Positions 34,804 to 47,495 of a stretch of DNA of 64,000 bases are shown piece by piece. Each line of letters begins with the position of its first letter. Within the stretch, counting starts at the first letter, position 1. The notes under the pieces were generated by a model, which saw nothing but the letters and a program-made list of their open reading frames with translations, made no database searches and was not told the DNA's origin. The position numbers and the translations under genes are program-made. Source of the DNA: Amia ocellicauda (taxonomy: Eukaryota > Chordata > Actinopteri > Amiiformes > Amiidae); contig NC_089869.1 in the NCBI RefSeq assembly GCF_036373705.1, forward strand, positions 8,803,176-8,867,175, read 5' to 3'.

Positions 34804-37800
34804 ACAACTTAGGAGGCAAAGAATATAGTGGTTGTGATGGAGTTTGAGTTTACCACTTCTTAAAAAAGAAAAGAGAAAAAAGAACATTGACAAGGAAAAT
34901 TAATGGTACCTTTTTGAAGACGTATAAGTTCCCCTGTGTGTGTCTGTGACTTTCATGCAGGGAGCAGCAGTGTATAATTGCTTGGATTCAATCCAAGGTT
35001 CAGTACAGCTGAAATTGAGTATAGAGGAATACGTTGATATCTAAACATTATTTTGCAAAATAGCCTTGTTACAAAGCACTTCAGGAATTCATTATATTTG
35101 TAACAATTCAAATCAACAATCTGCAGCCACCCGATCCTCTTCCCTTTTAATGCTGTTTTAATGCCAATCTACTGTACAATTTCTAACCCAGTTATTGTTT
35201 CTCTTTGTGGACTGTGTACTAATAAACTGTGTTTAGTAGGGCATTGCTGTTTCTTTTTAAACATTTTAATACCCACAACATTGTACTTTTTAGCTGTTTA
35301 TTAAATAGTGTACACTGCAATCTACTCTTCTCCAAAAGCCTTTATAGAAATAGGGGAGAAGTCAAGAGATGTGTTTTTGTTAAATAAATGTAGTGCTTGG
35401 CCACTTAAACTAAAGCCTTTTTTAATATATTTTTTTAATACATAAATGGAATTAAAATAGCATGCTGTTTTGCATTCCAAGTTTGCTCTCTAAGCGACCC
35501 ATATCGTTTTGCCTTATTGCAGACACGCATAATGCAACTCCCCACACACAGTACAATGCTATATCGGTGACACTGGTGATAGCTTTATTCTTCATAGTCT
35601 GAAGAACAATTCATTGAGCGTAATCACTCACTGAAACATGATAAATGTGCCACATTTTGTACGGATTATAGTAATTACTGAATAAATCTGCTTCCCTCAA
35701 TTAGAATAATTATTCATGCACTGCAGTCAGTGGAGCAATTACAATTATTTGCCTAATTGTGGATTTTACTTCTTCAGGGGCATGCTTATGTATTGTGTTT
35801 TTTATTGTGTATTTCATTTGTGAAATGTGATTACCTAAATTGTTGAAAATGTAAATTAAAATACAACAATTCTGCAGTTTTGATAGTATGAACTTAATTT
35901 ACGAGAATCCAGTGAAGAGAAAGCTATAAGAAAATCTGAAGGTTTTTTTAACGCATACAGAACATACAGAAGCTATTGAATACATACAGCAAACATTGAT
36001 TAACTGTTTGTGTCTGTCACTTGGCATATATAGGAGACAATGCATTGAATTTGCAGTTAAATAAGAGTTAATTGTTTTCCTTGGCATTGCACTTTCAGCA
36101 TAATTGCATTCTTTAAAGATATACCTTTTAAATGCACACACGTTAGTGTTTCACTGTGACTATTAAAACATCCTGTTCTTTAAACAGACTTAATTAGTTT
36201 TGTTTGGTACAACAAGAATTTTATAAAGCAAGTCTATAAATGTCTTCACTTAAGTTTCTTAATGTTAAACATATATTATATTCTTACCAGGTGTCAAAAT
36301 GTATTTGCTCTCTCACACACACACACACTGACACACAAAATGATATGCAAATAACCTGTCGTGTGTCCTTCACACCCAAAGGGAGACGGCAGCTGAGAGT
36401 TGAGATGTAATATACATTCCAAGAAAACGTGCCATTGTGGAACATTAAAATTCTATGTGGCCGATATCAAGATTTCTTCCCCATTGCTGCAGCTTTTCAA
36501 GTGTTCTCCAGTACATTCAGCTGTTTATACAAGATGCTCCCTGAGGCAATAGGTTCCCCTGGAGCACATGAGCACATTTATATGTGCAACAGGGAGAACA
36601 CATGCAGACAGAAAATAGCTACTATATACACTTAAGTGTAGGTTTTGTTGGTTTTATGGAATCAGATTTGTATTCTAGGGCACATCACTGTAAGTTAATC
36701 AGTGGCGGTAACTTCAGGGTATTGGTTGATGCAGGAGGTTTAATTAAACTTTGGGCAAAATTCTAAAAATAATTAATGTTAAATGAAATCTACAAGGCCA
36801 AATATTTGCAGGACATCAGCAAATGTGCATACACTGAAGATTCTCCAACGTTAGTGGAGAATCTCCATACATTAGTGTCCACGTCAGCAGATTTTTATAG
36901 ACACAGAAATGCTCTGGAAAGAAACATTAAAATTCAGGACATCAGTAGAGTCAGGTTCACGGTCAGTAGGGAAGGTGAAGTGATGAAGGTAAACCACACA
37001 GAACACAATTTGGAAAATGACAAAATTGATATGTGACTGCAATGGCTTTATAATGCAGACATATTCATGGACTGAGGAACCAAGTTAGAGAAACCATGAT
37101 CTTGTGAATTGCTCCTGCCTAGCAGAATGCAGATTGAATTTGAGCTGGCTTTATGTGTGTTTTTTTTAAATATTCTTCCAAAGAACCTTGTTACTCATTT
37201 CTATATTCATATAATTTATAAACTAGATGCATGAATTTCTGCATAACCATTCAGAGGGTTTTTCCTTTGTCTCGCCTGATAACCTAATGCTACTGTCAAG
37301 CAGACAGCATGAATTGCTCAATTCTGGTTTCTCAATTCTCACAGCAATTATCTCAGTCAAATCTGTAAAATCATTTGAATGTTTAACTTTAATTTTGATC
37401 TGGAAGGTGTGAAGCCGTGGCTGACAATTGCACTAAAGAATCTCAACCGAATTACATTAATTTTTGTCTCGGATATACATGAGAATAAAATAATTATCCG
37501 CCATTAATATTTGAACAACAGAGGTTAATAGTATGTCAGCACTGACTATAATATGCCTGTTTCCAGTGAAAATAATATTTAACGTTTGTAGCAGTCTTGA
37601 AACGCGTTTCAATTGAGTGGTCTTGCAGCAAATTCTCAAGAGCAAGTCAGCCCTGGAAAAACTTAAGATGAAAAGGAAAATGGCACTAAAACATCTGTTG
37701 CCTAATGATGTAGAGGAATCTGTACAAAATACGAGAGCAAATGTCATGAAATGTCACTTTGTGGTATTTGTTACATATTTGCATGAAAAGAAGAACAAAC

Positions 37801-38940
37801 TCCTGCTGTGTTTGCATAGCATGAATAAGGCTGCTCAGAAGAGATTTAGATCAGGTTAAGTCTGTGTACATTGGTTTCTGGGAATGTGAATATGGAAGGA
37901 AGCTATTGCTGAGCATATTGCAGCTCCTGCTGGTGTCAGAGAAGGTCCAAAGAGATTGAAACAAAAGCGCCTTGAACGCAGCAGACATGACTCTGCTTTT
38001 TTCATACACTTGCTTTCAACGATCCTAACATGAACATTTGACTGACTGAAGCACTGAAACATTTATTAGTCTTGGAACAATGAAAGCGAGGCATTAAACA
38101 TTTACACTTTTCTGCGATCATGATCGTTTTCATATGTTGTCATTTATGCTGAATATTTTACAAGCGCAGCCTCCTTGGTAAATTATATCGGCACTAAACT
38201 TGCAGTTAGAGATTTGCAAAGCCAAACAATGTACATAGATGTGTGGAGATGCATGGGCCTGATGCCAACATGTTGGGTTTTAATCTGCCCAGCTTACATA
38301 GTATCCTATCCTACTTGCAAAAGAACCTTACTTCAGAACCACATTTGACACTGTTTTACAAGACACAGACAAATTGCTGTGGAAACGCAAGCCCTTGCCC
38401 AGTGTGTTTGTCAGGATAATTGTGCATCCAGGCATTATAAAGATGCAGCTGTAGTTTGTCCATGTCTTGCTGTGCTCCGTTTTTTATTTGTTGTTCTGTG
38501 TTTCGGACTCTCATAACTCGATGGTGAATTATCCAGATTTCTTGTTTTTCCCTTGATACCAGAGATACCTTATTGCAGTTCTGCCATTTACAGCTCCTCC
38601 AGGCGTCTCCCACAAGGTCGAGTGCTCTTTCTCTTGGCAGTCTTTGCTTTACAGTGCAATTAGGCTTTCAAGGACATCCATCAAATACTACTCTGTATTC
38701 CCATTTAGTGTTTTAATATTACAACTTTTTAATATTGTATTTCAGTATACAAACTCCAGATAACATTCTAAGCAAGCAGGGCTGTTAACATGATTTGCGG
38801 TGAGGATATGGAAAGAAGAGAACATATCTTAAGTTGACGGTTATTATTTTTGTTGCATTTGCTCTGTATCAATCACAAAAAACATGATTTGCAAAAGCTG
38901 CACAATAAAATGGTCACAATGAGTTGTGAAGCCAAAGTGA
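33004..38940. other. gene-poor intergenic region
   Basis: Between the ccdc172 end and the downstream minus-strand gene. It contains the TC microsatellite at 34758-34798 and short AT/CA runs. One exon-like open stretch follows a cag at 37627. No gene could be assembled. Confidence 0.5.
34758..34798. repeat. (TC)n microsatellite
   Basis: About twenty uninterrupted TC units following a T-rich run. Confidence 0.96.
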
Positions 38941-39028
38941 TTTAATAGGATTGCTTCATTTTTTATATTTTATATTTTTTTAAGCTGCAGAAATGGGTAC
39001 ATTTTGTATAAACCCTTTGCTTGAGTGC

Positions 39029-39030
<2 letters not shown>

Positions 39031-39066
<36 letters not shown>
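39031..39066. repeat. (AT)n microsatellite
   Basis: About eighteen AT units, 120-160 bp beyond the stop codon of the minus-strand secreted-protein gene, so probably within or near its 3' UTR. Confidence 0.95.
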
Positions 39067-39071
<5 letters not shown>

Positions 39072-39189
39072 TATTTTCAGCCCACTTCTGATTTTGCCCT
39101 TGCTTTATCAGGCTTTATGTGTTAGAAAGCAGAACATGCCCTATGGACTGGATTCATTCGGCTTATGTTTTTGGCCAGCGGCTCCTAAA

Positions 39190-39371
39190 TTATCCACAGA
39201 TTAGGCAGTCATATTTGTCCAAATGCATCCCATTGATACCGCTCAAAGTTAGTTCATCAATAAAGCTTTTTATCATCTTCTCCTGGGCCTCGTTATCAAA
39301 TGTCATTTTCCGGCAGTCTTGATCCTTTGGAAAATAGCTGCCTTTGGCTCCGGAGATTTGAGTATCGGACT
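39190..39371 (-). CDS. secreted-protein gene exon 4 (C-terminal)
   Basis: Acceptor tttctatctag. 59 codons and TAA. Contains DQDCRKMTFDNEAQEKMIKS, FIDELTLSGING and the tail LDKYDCLICG. An ATTAAA on the same strand at 38946-38941 could serve as the poly-A signal. Confidence 0.75.
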
Positions 39372-42300
39372 CTAGATAGAAATGAAATGTACAATGCATA
39401 AATGAAAGATGTGCAGATGATTTCAGGGGATAGGCTAAATGTGGTATGTTAGCTGGAATTGCCACCTTCAGAGAAATGCTACCTGCAGCCATAACTCAGT
39501 TATTTTCACAATTGCACAACATCACAGGGCATAACATAGGGAAGTCTCTTACTGTACTTGTGTAAATTGTAATTGGAATTTGTAAAATGTATTATTTTGA
39601 ATTGCTATGTTTTAGCTAAGTTGAATTTGTAATGATTGATGCCTTGTACTTCTCTGTATTTTTGCACTTATGTTGTAAGTCGCCCTGGATAAGGGCGTCT
39701 GCCAAGAAATAAAAATAATAATAATAACAGCTTAACAAGGAGAACATAACACAGTATAACAAGTGCAGACCATTATTGATGCCATTTGTCAATCTTTTTA
39801 TGTAATATGATAATTGCATTATGTTATATTGTATTGCCAGAATAATGTATTATTATAAAGCAGCTAAGAAGCATTGCAGTTTTATTTCATTGTCGTCGTC
39901 TTTTGTGCTGGAGTGTCCTGGAAACTTATAAAAGTAATTTTTTTGGACTTGGTATGTATTGCCTGTCTCTCTTCCCAGAAACCCAGTTCTCATTTTTAGT
40001 TTCTTTGCAAAGGTATTTTATTTCTTCTGGAAATAACAATCACTATTTAATTGCAGGTTTACCCTCTTAACAAATACCTTGCTACAAGAGAAAATAAGTC
40101 TTCAAAAATTTGGAAAGTGCATAAATATTCCTAAATTTAAAATGCATATTAATGACACCTACTTTGACAGACTGCCAGTGTGTTTCCTCCGACATACTGA
40201 GTGGTCCATTGTTTGCTAAGATGTCCACATTCTTCGTACAGACGGCTTCTTCTTAAGAATGAAAAGTCATAGCCCTAAAAACAGCCAGGAGAATAGCAAG
40301 TTGTCAAGCAATGAGATGTTTGCAAAGCTCAGAAATGACTCAAAACCATTTCTATCATATGCTTTGGCCTCTGCAGCTCTGTGAACATCACTGTTTGGCT
40401 AGGAGTTAGAGGTTAAGGCCGAAAGAAAACCAACCAACAGATTCACCAGCCACTTGACTCGCTGTTCTGTACATGTGTTAATGACGGAACCGTTGTCAAT
40501 TTAGCAATGCCACATGTCTCTCTTGAAAAAGTTTGACCCCTCCTCACGTGTTAATAATAAGATTCATTTACTGTTGAATTGAGAGAGAGAGAATGCAGAT
40601 CATTAAGTGATGGAGAAGATCGTCACAGGAGAGCTTTGCACAGAGCCTGTCAACACGCAGACGCAAAGGCAAGGGAGATGGGCTCGTCAATTTCATTTTA
40701 AGCTGTGGGTGAAAACATACACACAAGCAAGCCACCTTCCTGGATAGAGTTTTTTTGGAAAAGAGACACAGGTGGTAGAATGAACCCCTTTCTTCTCCCT
40801 GTACGTTGCAAAACCAGGAGAGAGCCACTTGAATGATGTTCCCTTTCATTCCTCATTACTGGGAGAAGTCCTTCTAATAGTATTAGAGCCTTGTGTCGGA
40901 TCAGTAAAAGCTCATCCCTCACATTAATACAAACAAATTATACCTCTCTCTTTCTTCCAGTTGCATTATGCCATTCACTTAATAATGAGCTGCCACTTAT
41001 TTTCCAGATAGCGATTATGACTCATACCTAGATAGAAAACACTTAAGCGGTCGAAAGCTGTTGCCTCATCTCTTTATTTTTTATTTCTGTATTCCCCTCC
41101 ACCCTGTGCGGGTGAAGGCCACTAAAGATTTACTTCAGATGATTGGCTGTCAGGATAGAAGTGGAGATGAAGGCATCCGAGGAGGTGTAATTAGAATGCA
41201 TGATTACAGTTCTTTTGAGTGAAATAAATATAGCCTGGAGGGGTTATGCACCCCGAGGAGGTTAGTTTTACCTTTTAAGGGGTCTATACGGGGAGTCTAA
41301 ATGCGAGAGCAAGCACGAAATGAAGGGTTTTCTAAAAACGACACCAGGCACTTCAGTTCTTCACAGCGGTAATTTCTTACAACTTCATCTTGAAGATCTG
41401 TCACCCACCATCCTCATGCCTGAAAGGGGACATACCTCTTGTGGTTTCTAGTGCTGTCTATTAATTACATTCAGTTGCTATTGACAAACACCGAAAGACG
41501 AGTCTGAAAAAATACTGCAATACTCCTGCAAAACCCGACCTACTCTTAGGCTGCCTGCTGGTAGGTTGATTATGTAACACTGGTGGTGATCCCTATAGCT
41601 ATTCGTGTTATTTCTGTTTTCTAGACACTGTGTCTTCCTGAATGTAATACTAAAGAGCCATCAATGGGGTCGGGATTGCCTCTGTGACCTATCTGTCCCT
41701 TAAAACATTTATCTGAATGCTGAAGATGAAGATGCCGAGAGCGGAGGAGAAGTCGCAAGAATTGTACTGGTGTGGGGAGACATTTCATCTACTGATTCTT
41801 GCTTGAAAATGTGCGTGTTAAAGCTGCAGGGAGACATTTATTTTTAAAGGATTACTTCTGTGTGGCTCAACTAAGACCCTTTTCCCGGACTGGACTGTAG
41901 GTGGCACTGTAGGGCTTGTGTTGGAAAAGCCGTCCGTGTAGCTTTCTCTGTCCTGGCTGTGTTTTTAGAGTGTTCATACCTGATTGCACATGGGTTTGCA
42001 GAAGCGCGTGTTGTTTAGGGTGAGACACAGCAGGCCTCCCCCACTGGGCACCTGCGGGACAGGGCACTCTTCCGGAGTGAAGTTCTTACAACCTGAGCAT
42101 AACCATTCTGGAATTAGCTTCAACTTTTAGCAACAGAGGTAACATCAATTGTGGGCATGTTATGTCATGGCAACCTTGCTCCTCTGGTTTACAGCATTGA
42201 GATGTCATTTGTAAATGCCTTCCTGGGTTTTATTTTTTAAAAGGCAAGCAAAGTTTGGATGAAGAAGGACACAGTAATGGAAATGCAGACATGAACCCAC

Positions 42301-43693
42301 AATGCACATCAGGCTCAGCTATGGTTTGTTTTTGCTGCTGTTAAAATGGGGCATGCTGGGATGTGAGCAGAGTTATCACCAACATCCTGTCTGTCCTACA
42401 CTTTCTGTAATTAAATTACAGGATTTCATTAATTAAATTGTTTAAACATATCAATAATATCTTTAAAATTCATATGCATTGATATAAATTACAGGCACAT
42501 TTATAGCTTTCTTACTTTTTTCTTGCTCTATTTGTAGTAGATCAGTAGCTGTTTTCAGGGTGCCCAGGAAAGAATCAATCTCTTTCCTCTTCCATGTGTC
42601 CGATTTAAAACATTCATTGAAATTCTAATGGATTGGGAGGAAAATAAATAAATGAGATCATTTCAGAATAAAATGATTGAACAATACATAAATGCATCTC
42701 AGTGTATCACCGCATTATGAACAGTAATGCTCTTAGACAGCCACGTACCCACAGGTCCTGGTGTTAAAGTTGCCTAATCTGTTACAGGTGAATGTGTAGT
42801 TTAAACCAGCCTTTGAGCTGTACGTGAGTCGCTATGTACTGTAATTGACAATGAACACATATATAGGAAATTATATCATTAATATATGTACCTTCAGTGT
42901 TGCAGACAGGCTTTCATAATCTGTGGAAGTGGGTGGGCAGTCCGCAGGTGAAGTGAAAACTGCAATTCAAGCACAAGTTCCTTATCACAATCTATACCTC
43001 ACTATTTATACTCACCTGCCTTATTGAGCCATTTTTTTGGAGGTAGAATTGTGGACTCTGGTAGAGGTTTTTCATAGGTATATGTTTCTTGCTACTAAAC
43101 AGAACCAGAAGACCGATTCCACTTAATTTGGGTGTACCATGACAGTACGCTTGGAACAAACCTGAAACTGTAACTTTTGTAGGCATCGCTTTAGATTGTG
43201 AGACTTGTTTAATATGAAATACATATTCAATTGATAAGCAATTGAACTACTCAATAATAGTTCAATATGATACTAAAGGAAAATTGAAATGCAGTAGCAC
43301 AACCAGCTGACATTGTTAATGTAAGGTCAGAAGTATTTGAATGAAATGTCAACATGTATGCCATAAGAACACTTCACTTTTACCCAGTTGCATAATATAA
43401 ATAAGTCTATAAATAAATATACAGTCTATTTTTGAATGTTCCCAAATTTTCAGCTTCAACCACATCACTGGAGAGTTTGTTCCAGATTGTGACGCCTCTT
43501 TGTGTGAAGAAGTGTCTCCTGTTTTCCATCTTGAATGCCTTGAAGTGTGGTGCCCAGAACATGATCATGTTATTAAACTTTCATTATCAAGTAATTTAAT
43601 GTTCTAAATTATTATTGCTTACAACCTACAACAGTACTTACCTTTTGATAAGAAGATGCAAACCAACAACCCAGTGATCTCCTTTAGAGCCAT
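39190..43693 (-). CDS. small secreted helix-rich protein, unassigned (4 exons, 136 aa)
   Basis: Reconstructed here. Exons 43693-43642, 42959-42892, 42624-42516 and 39371-39190 total 411 nt, exactly 137 codons including TAA. All introns are GT/AG; phases are 1, 0 and 1. Residues 1-22 form a signal peptide (MALKEITGLLVCIFLSK), and the ATG has ideal context (agcATGG). The mature part has three predicted amphipathic helices (about 30-47, 50-76, 102-121), five cysteines (25, 45, 96, 132, 135), no N-glycosylation sequon and a tail YDCLICG. Size, export and helix content fit a helical cytokine or hormone; EKMIKSFIDEL faintly recalls the last helix of IL-15-type cytokines. Against that, classical short-chain cytokine introns are phase 0, and five cysteines leave one unpaired. 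A TATA-like ATATAAAG lies about 90 bp upstream. It is convergent with ccdc172. I recognise no family. Confidence 0.72.
39372..42515 (-). other. intron 3 of the secreted-protein gene, with L2-type tail
   Basis: 3.1 kb. It contains the plus-strand L2/SINE tail ending near 39727. Otherwise I found no exon that keeps the frame between exons 3 and 4, although a skipped small exon cannot be excluded. Confidence 0.5.
39560..39728 (+). mobile_element. L2-type retroposon 3' tail
   Basis: The motif gtaagtcgccctggataagg, then gcgtctgccaagaaataaa, followed by (AAT)n. It is the same tail, in opposite orientation, as at 28650 and 48135. Only the 3' end of the element is present. Confidence 0.7.
42516..42624 (-). 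CDS. secreted-protein gene exon 3
   Basis: Acceptor aatccattag, donor A/GTAAGA. 36 codons, NFNECFKSDTWKRKEIDSFL onward, then a leucine-rich helix. Ends in phase 1. Confidence 0.72.
42892..42959 (-). CDS. secreted-protein gene exon 2
   Basis: Acceptor ttgaattgcag, donor AAG/GTACAT. Reads FTSPADCPPTSTDYESL and on to SATLK. It starts by completing a phase-1 codon and ends in phase 0. Confidence 0.7.
43425..43570. repeat. old interspersed repeat fragment
   Basis: The segment catcactggagagtttgttc, then cagattgtgacgcctctttg and tgtgaagaagtgtctcctg, is a sequence I associate with a repeat spread through many fish genomes. The family name is not certain. It lies just below exon 1 of the secreted-protein gene, within its first intron. 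Confidence 0.4.
43642..43693 (-). CDS. secreted-protein gene exon 1 (signal peptide)
   Basis: ATG at 43693, seventeen codons plus one base. Donor G/GTAAGT. Hydrophobic core ITGLLVCIFLS. Confidence 0.72.
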
Positions 43694-43732
43694 GCTTTCC
43701 TTTAGCAGTTGTAACACTTGTGTGAAGCACTT

Positions 43733-43790
43733 CTATTTAAAAAACAGTTGTGGTTGAATAAACTGCGTGTGGGGATTTAACTTTATATCC
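43733..43790 (-). promoter_or_regulatory. TATA-like elements upstream of the secreted-protein gene
   Basis: On the minus strand ATATAAAG (43788-43781) lies about 90 bp before the ATG, and a second AT-rich TTAAATAG lies at 43740-43733. The first would place the transcription start near 43755 and leave a short 5' UTR. Confidence 0.4.
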
Positions 43791-46118
43791 TGCCGGGAAT
43801 GGACTGAAGTTGCCCAAAGTTCAGCAAGCAGGATTGTGTAAAACCTGGCTCACACAGAGAAGCACAGATAAAGTCTGTGTAAATAATGTTGCAAGAGCTC
43901 AATGACATCAAAAATAACAACAGGAAAATGGTACCAGTGAATGTTAATTTATATTCTTCTCTCCTGAATCTTGTCATGATGTTTCTAATAATGGAACAGC
44001 GCTGCAAGAGCTCTGATTTGTAATGGGAGTCATGCTTCTCCTTCACACACTTCATGTAATTAACACCTCTGTTCTCTACTTATAACCCTTGAAACTAGGT
44101 GTACCTGCTAGGCAAGCGACAGTTATTTTCTTGTCATTGTGTGTCCTGCCAGCAGAGATGGATGTTGTGCAAGAATGAGCTTCTTGCACTTTTTTCATTT
44201 TTTTCTTTCTTTCCGGGAATACATTTATTTTGTTATACATGAAGTATTTGCATTTCCAAGCATGTGAAAGATTTCCAGTAGACAGTGTATTGAAGTGCAT
44301 TTCCAGCACAGGTTCGATGATCGGTATACAGTAAGCGCAGTGAATTTTTCGACATATGAACAAGACCTCTTGAACCTCCTCCCCTTACTTCCATAAAACA
44401 AGGCTTGTCTACAACTGCTGTTAAAAGCTCTTGGTATCGGCCTGGTCCCAGACTGATCTCCCCCTCATTAGTGGAATGTTAGTTTTTGCACAGGGGCCAT
44501 TATCCTGTTATAAAAGAGACCCATTTCTGCTTTGGTGTGTCAGTTTCATTGTGTTCTCACCTAGTGTCACGGATCTAGCCAAAGCTCATTTTGCAAACTG
44601 AACACAAACCCAAACAAAAGAAAAGAAAACTGATAAGATTAAAAGGGAGATCTACCTAATACTCCAGGTTTGACTAGAGGCACAAGACATGTAAACAGAA
44701 TAAAATAAAAGTATAGCAATTTATTTAATCTTTGAATAGTACACAGACATGTACTACCTGTCTGGTTTACTGAGGTTCATTTATGAAAACGTTCGATAGC
44801 GGGGAGGGCTGGCAGACTGCGTCGACTCTTGGCCACCAAGCTTCCAGGATGTTTTTGGTGGAGAAGTTCTGGTCCTGATTCCTTTCTGGATTTTTACTTT
44901 GGTGCCTTCCAGTCTTCCTGGATTTCTACTCCAAATTGCCAGTTTATAACCATGTTTTATGTTTTAGACAGAGATTCTAATCTCTTTCCCCCCAAATTAG
45001 TTTTAACTTTATCCCATTTATCCTTCAGTTGTCTGCTTTAGTTTGATATTAAACAAAGTGGCATGTTTCATCATGACAAGGGTTTAGCTTTTCTTCTCTA
45101 GCTGCTGTAATTGTTTCACCGTGACAAGTTGTTATCTTTGAGGTTCCCCTTTTTGACTTCAGACAGATACGTGCTGAGCAGGGTTCTAATCTTAAAATCT
45201 TGGCCATCTATCAATTTGGAAAATAAAGGCTGTTTGGGTCCGTTAAAGAACCGTTGCAGTGTCCTCCTCCTCTTGGACATCAGGTGTCACTGGTCCTCCT
45301 AAGAGGGAGTGATAATGAGTAGGGCTACGACTTCTGTCACAGAGATAATTGTTTACCTACCTGCCTTTAACAACGATTGTAGCTGATGTCATTTCTTAAG
45401 AAGACTCGCGTGAAAGTGGGATCCCGTCAATTAAGTAAATACATATGGAGGGTTATTTGTGCCTAAATAAATAACGAAAAACATAGTCCTACTTTTATAA
45501 ATGAAATAAAAAATTAAATGGATATATTTTGATTTATTTCTTTTTTTTATTCATCTATTTATTTAGTTCTTATTTAGTTTATTTATGTTTTAATTTTGGC
45601 AAAAAGATGTTGTGTATAAGGGAAATTGAGTATTTAACAAATTCTGAATCCACCCCACACAGGACCCCTTCGGTTAAAGGAAGAATATTGAAGTGCAATT
45701 CAAAATGATGCCCTAAAGTTTATTCACACAATAGAATACAATTAATAAATTGGTCAGATAAAAGGAGTAGACAATACAAATAACAATTTATTTTAGGACA
45801 GCCCTAACTCTATTAATATGTCACCACAAAGTGGATAGAGAGCAGAAGATCACAAAAATGTTAATATGAATACTTACCACTTGTGTTTAGTCTTCGCGCA
45901 CTCCGCAGTTGGTGCCCCTTTCTCAAATTCTGTTGACTCTTCTGGAGAAGCAAGCTCGGCCAACGTGACTTGCTTGCTGTCCAATGGCATAAGTCAAATA
46001 TATTTTGCAATGCACCCTCCCTCTCCGTAACTTGCAGTTCAGGGCCGCTGTTATACTGAGTTATACATTAGTTTACACATTTTATTGCAAAAAGTTATTT
46101 TTTATTCTTGTTTATGTA
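43791..46118. other. intergenic region without assigned gene
   Basis: Mixed AT-rich sequence with short T-rich and A-rich runs (for example 45530-45600). Open frames are short and lack splice context. Confidence 0.5.
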
Positions 46119-46348
46119 CAGTGAGGGGAAAAAAGTATTTGATCCCCTGTTGATTTTGTACGTTTGCCCACTGACAAATAAATGATCTGTCTATAATTTT
46201 AATGGTAGGTGTATTTTAACAGTGAGAGACAGAATAACAACAAACAAATCCAGAAAACTGCATTTCAAAAAAGTTATACATTGATTTGCATGTTAATGAG
46301 GGAAATAAGTATTTGATCCCCTATCAATCAGCAAGATTTCTGGCTCCC

Positions 46349-46443
46349 AGGTGTCTTTTATACAGGTAACGAGCTGAGATTAGGAGCGCTCTCTTAAAGG
46401 GAATGCTCCTAATCTCAGCTCGTTACCTGTATAAAAGACACCT
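46349..46443. repeat. internal palindrome of Tc1 copy 2 (perfect 39-nt arms)
   Basis: Arms 46349-46387 and 46405-46443 are perfectly complementary with a 17-nt loop. Outward-facing TATAAAAG boxes occur in both arms, as in copy 1. Confidence 0.92.
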
Positions 46444-46486
46444 GTCCACAGAAGCAATCAATCAATCAGATTCCAAACTCTCCACC

Positions 46487-47495
46487 ATGGCCAAGACCAA
46501 AGAGCTGTCCAAGGATGTCAGGGACAAGATTGTAGACCTACACAAGGCTGGAATGGGCTACAAGACCATCACCAAGCAGCTTGGTGAGAAGATGACAACA
46601 GTTGGTGCAATTATTCGCAAATGGAAGAAACACAAAATAACTGTCAGTCTCCCTCGGTATGGGGCTCCATGCAAGATCTCACCTTGTGGAGTTTCAATGA
46701 TCATGAGAACGGTGAGGAATCAGCCCAGAACTACACGGGAGGATCTTAATGATCTCAAGGCAGCTGGGACCATAGTCACCAAGAAAACAATTGGTAACAC
46801 ACTACGCCGTGAAGGACTGAAATCCTGCAGCGCCCGCAAGGTCCCCCTGCTCAAGAAAGCACATGTAAAGGCTCGTCTGAAGTTTGCCAATGAACATCTG
46901 AATGATTCAGAGGAGAACTGGGTGAAAGTGTTGTGGTCAGATGAGACCAAAATCGAGCTCTTTGGCATCTCAACTCGCCGTGTTTGGAGGAGGAAGAATG
47001 ACCCCAAGAACACCATCCCCACCGTCAAACATGGAGGTGGAAACATTATGCTCTGGGGGTGTTTTTCTGCTAAGGGGACAGGACAACTGCACCGCATCAA
47101 AGGGACGATGGACGGGGCCATGTACCGTCAAATCTTGGGTGAGAACCTCCTTCCCTCAGCCAGGGCATTGAAAATGGGTCGTGGATGGGTATTCCAGCAT
47201 GACAATGACCCACAACACACAGGCCAAGGCAACAAAGGAGTGGCTCAACAAGAAGCACATTAAGGTCCTGGAGTGGCCTAGCCAGTCTCCAGACCTTAAT
47301 CCCATAGAAAATCTGTGGAGGGAGCTGAAGGTTCGAGTTGCCAAACGTCGGCCTTGAAACCTTAATGACTTGGAGAGGATCTGCAAAGAGGAGTGGGACA
47401 AAATCCCTCCTGAGATGTGTGCAAACCTGGTGGCTAACTACAAGAAACGTCTGACCTCTGTGATTGCCAACAAGGGTTTTGCCACCAAGTACTAA
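46487..47495 (+). pseudogene. Tc1 transposase (DD34E type), disrupted, copy 2
   Basis: The frame is open from MAKTKELSK through both DNA-binding domains and through WSDETK and QHDNDP. A single extra G near 47222 then shifts it, so the Glu of NPIENLW falls out of frame. A second lesion converts a glycine codon to TGA at 47355-47357. One codon present in copy 1 is absent near 46748. The lesions differ from those of copy 1. Confidence 0.92.

Noticed and set aside
43783..44055. 90-codon minus-strand frame just upstream of the secreted-protein gene
   Set aside because: It overlaps the presumed promoter, and it has no splice donor linking it to exon 2 and no known domain.
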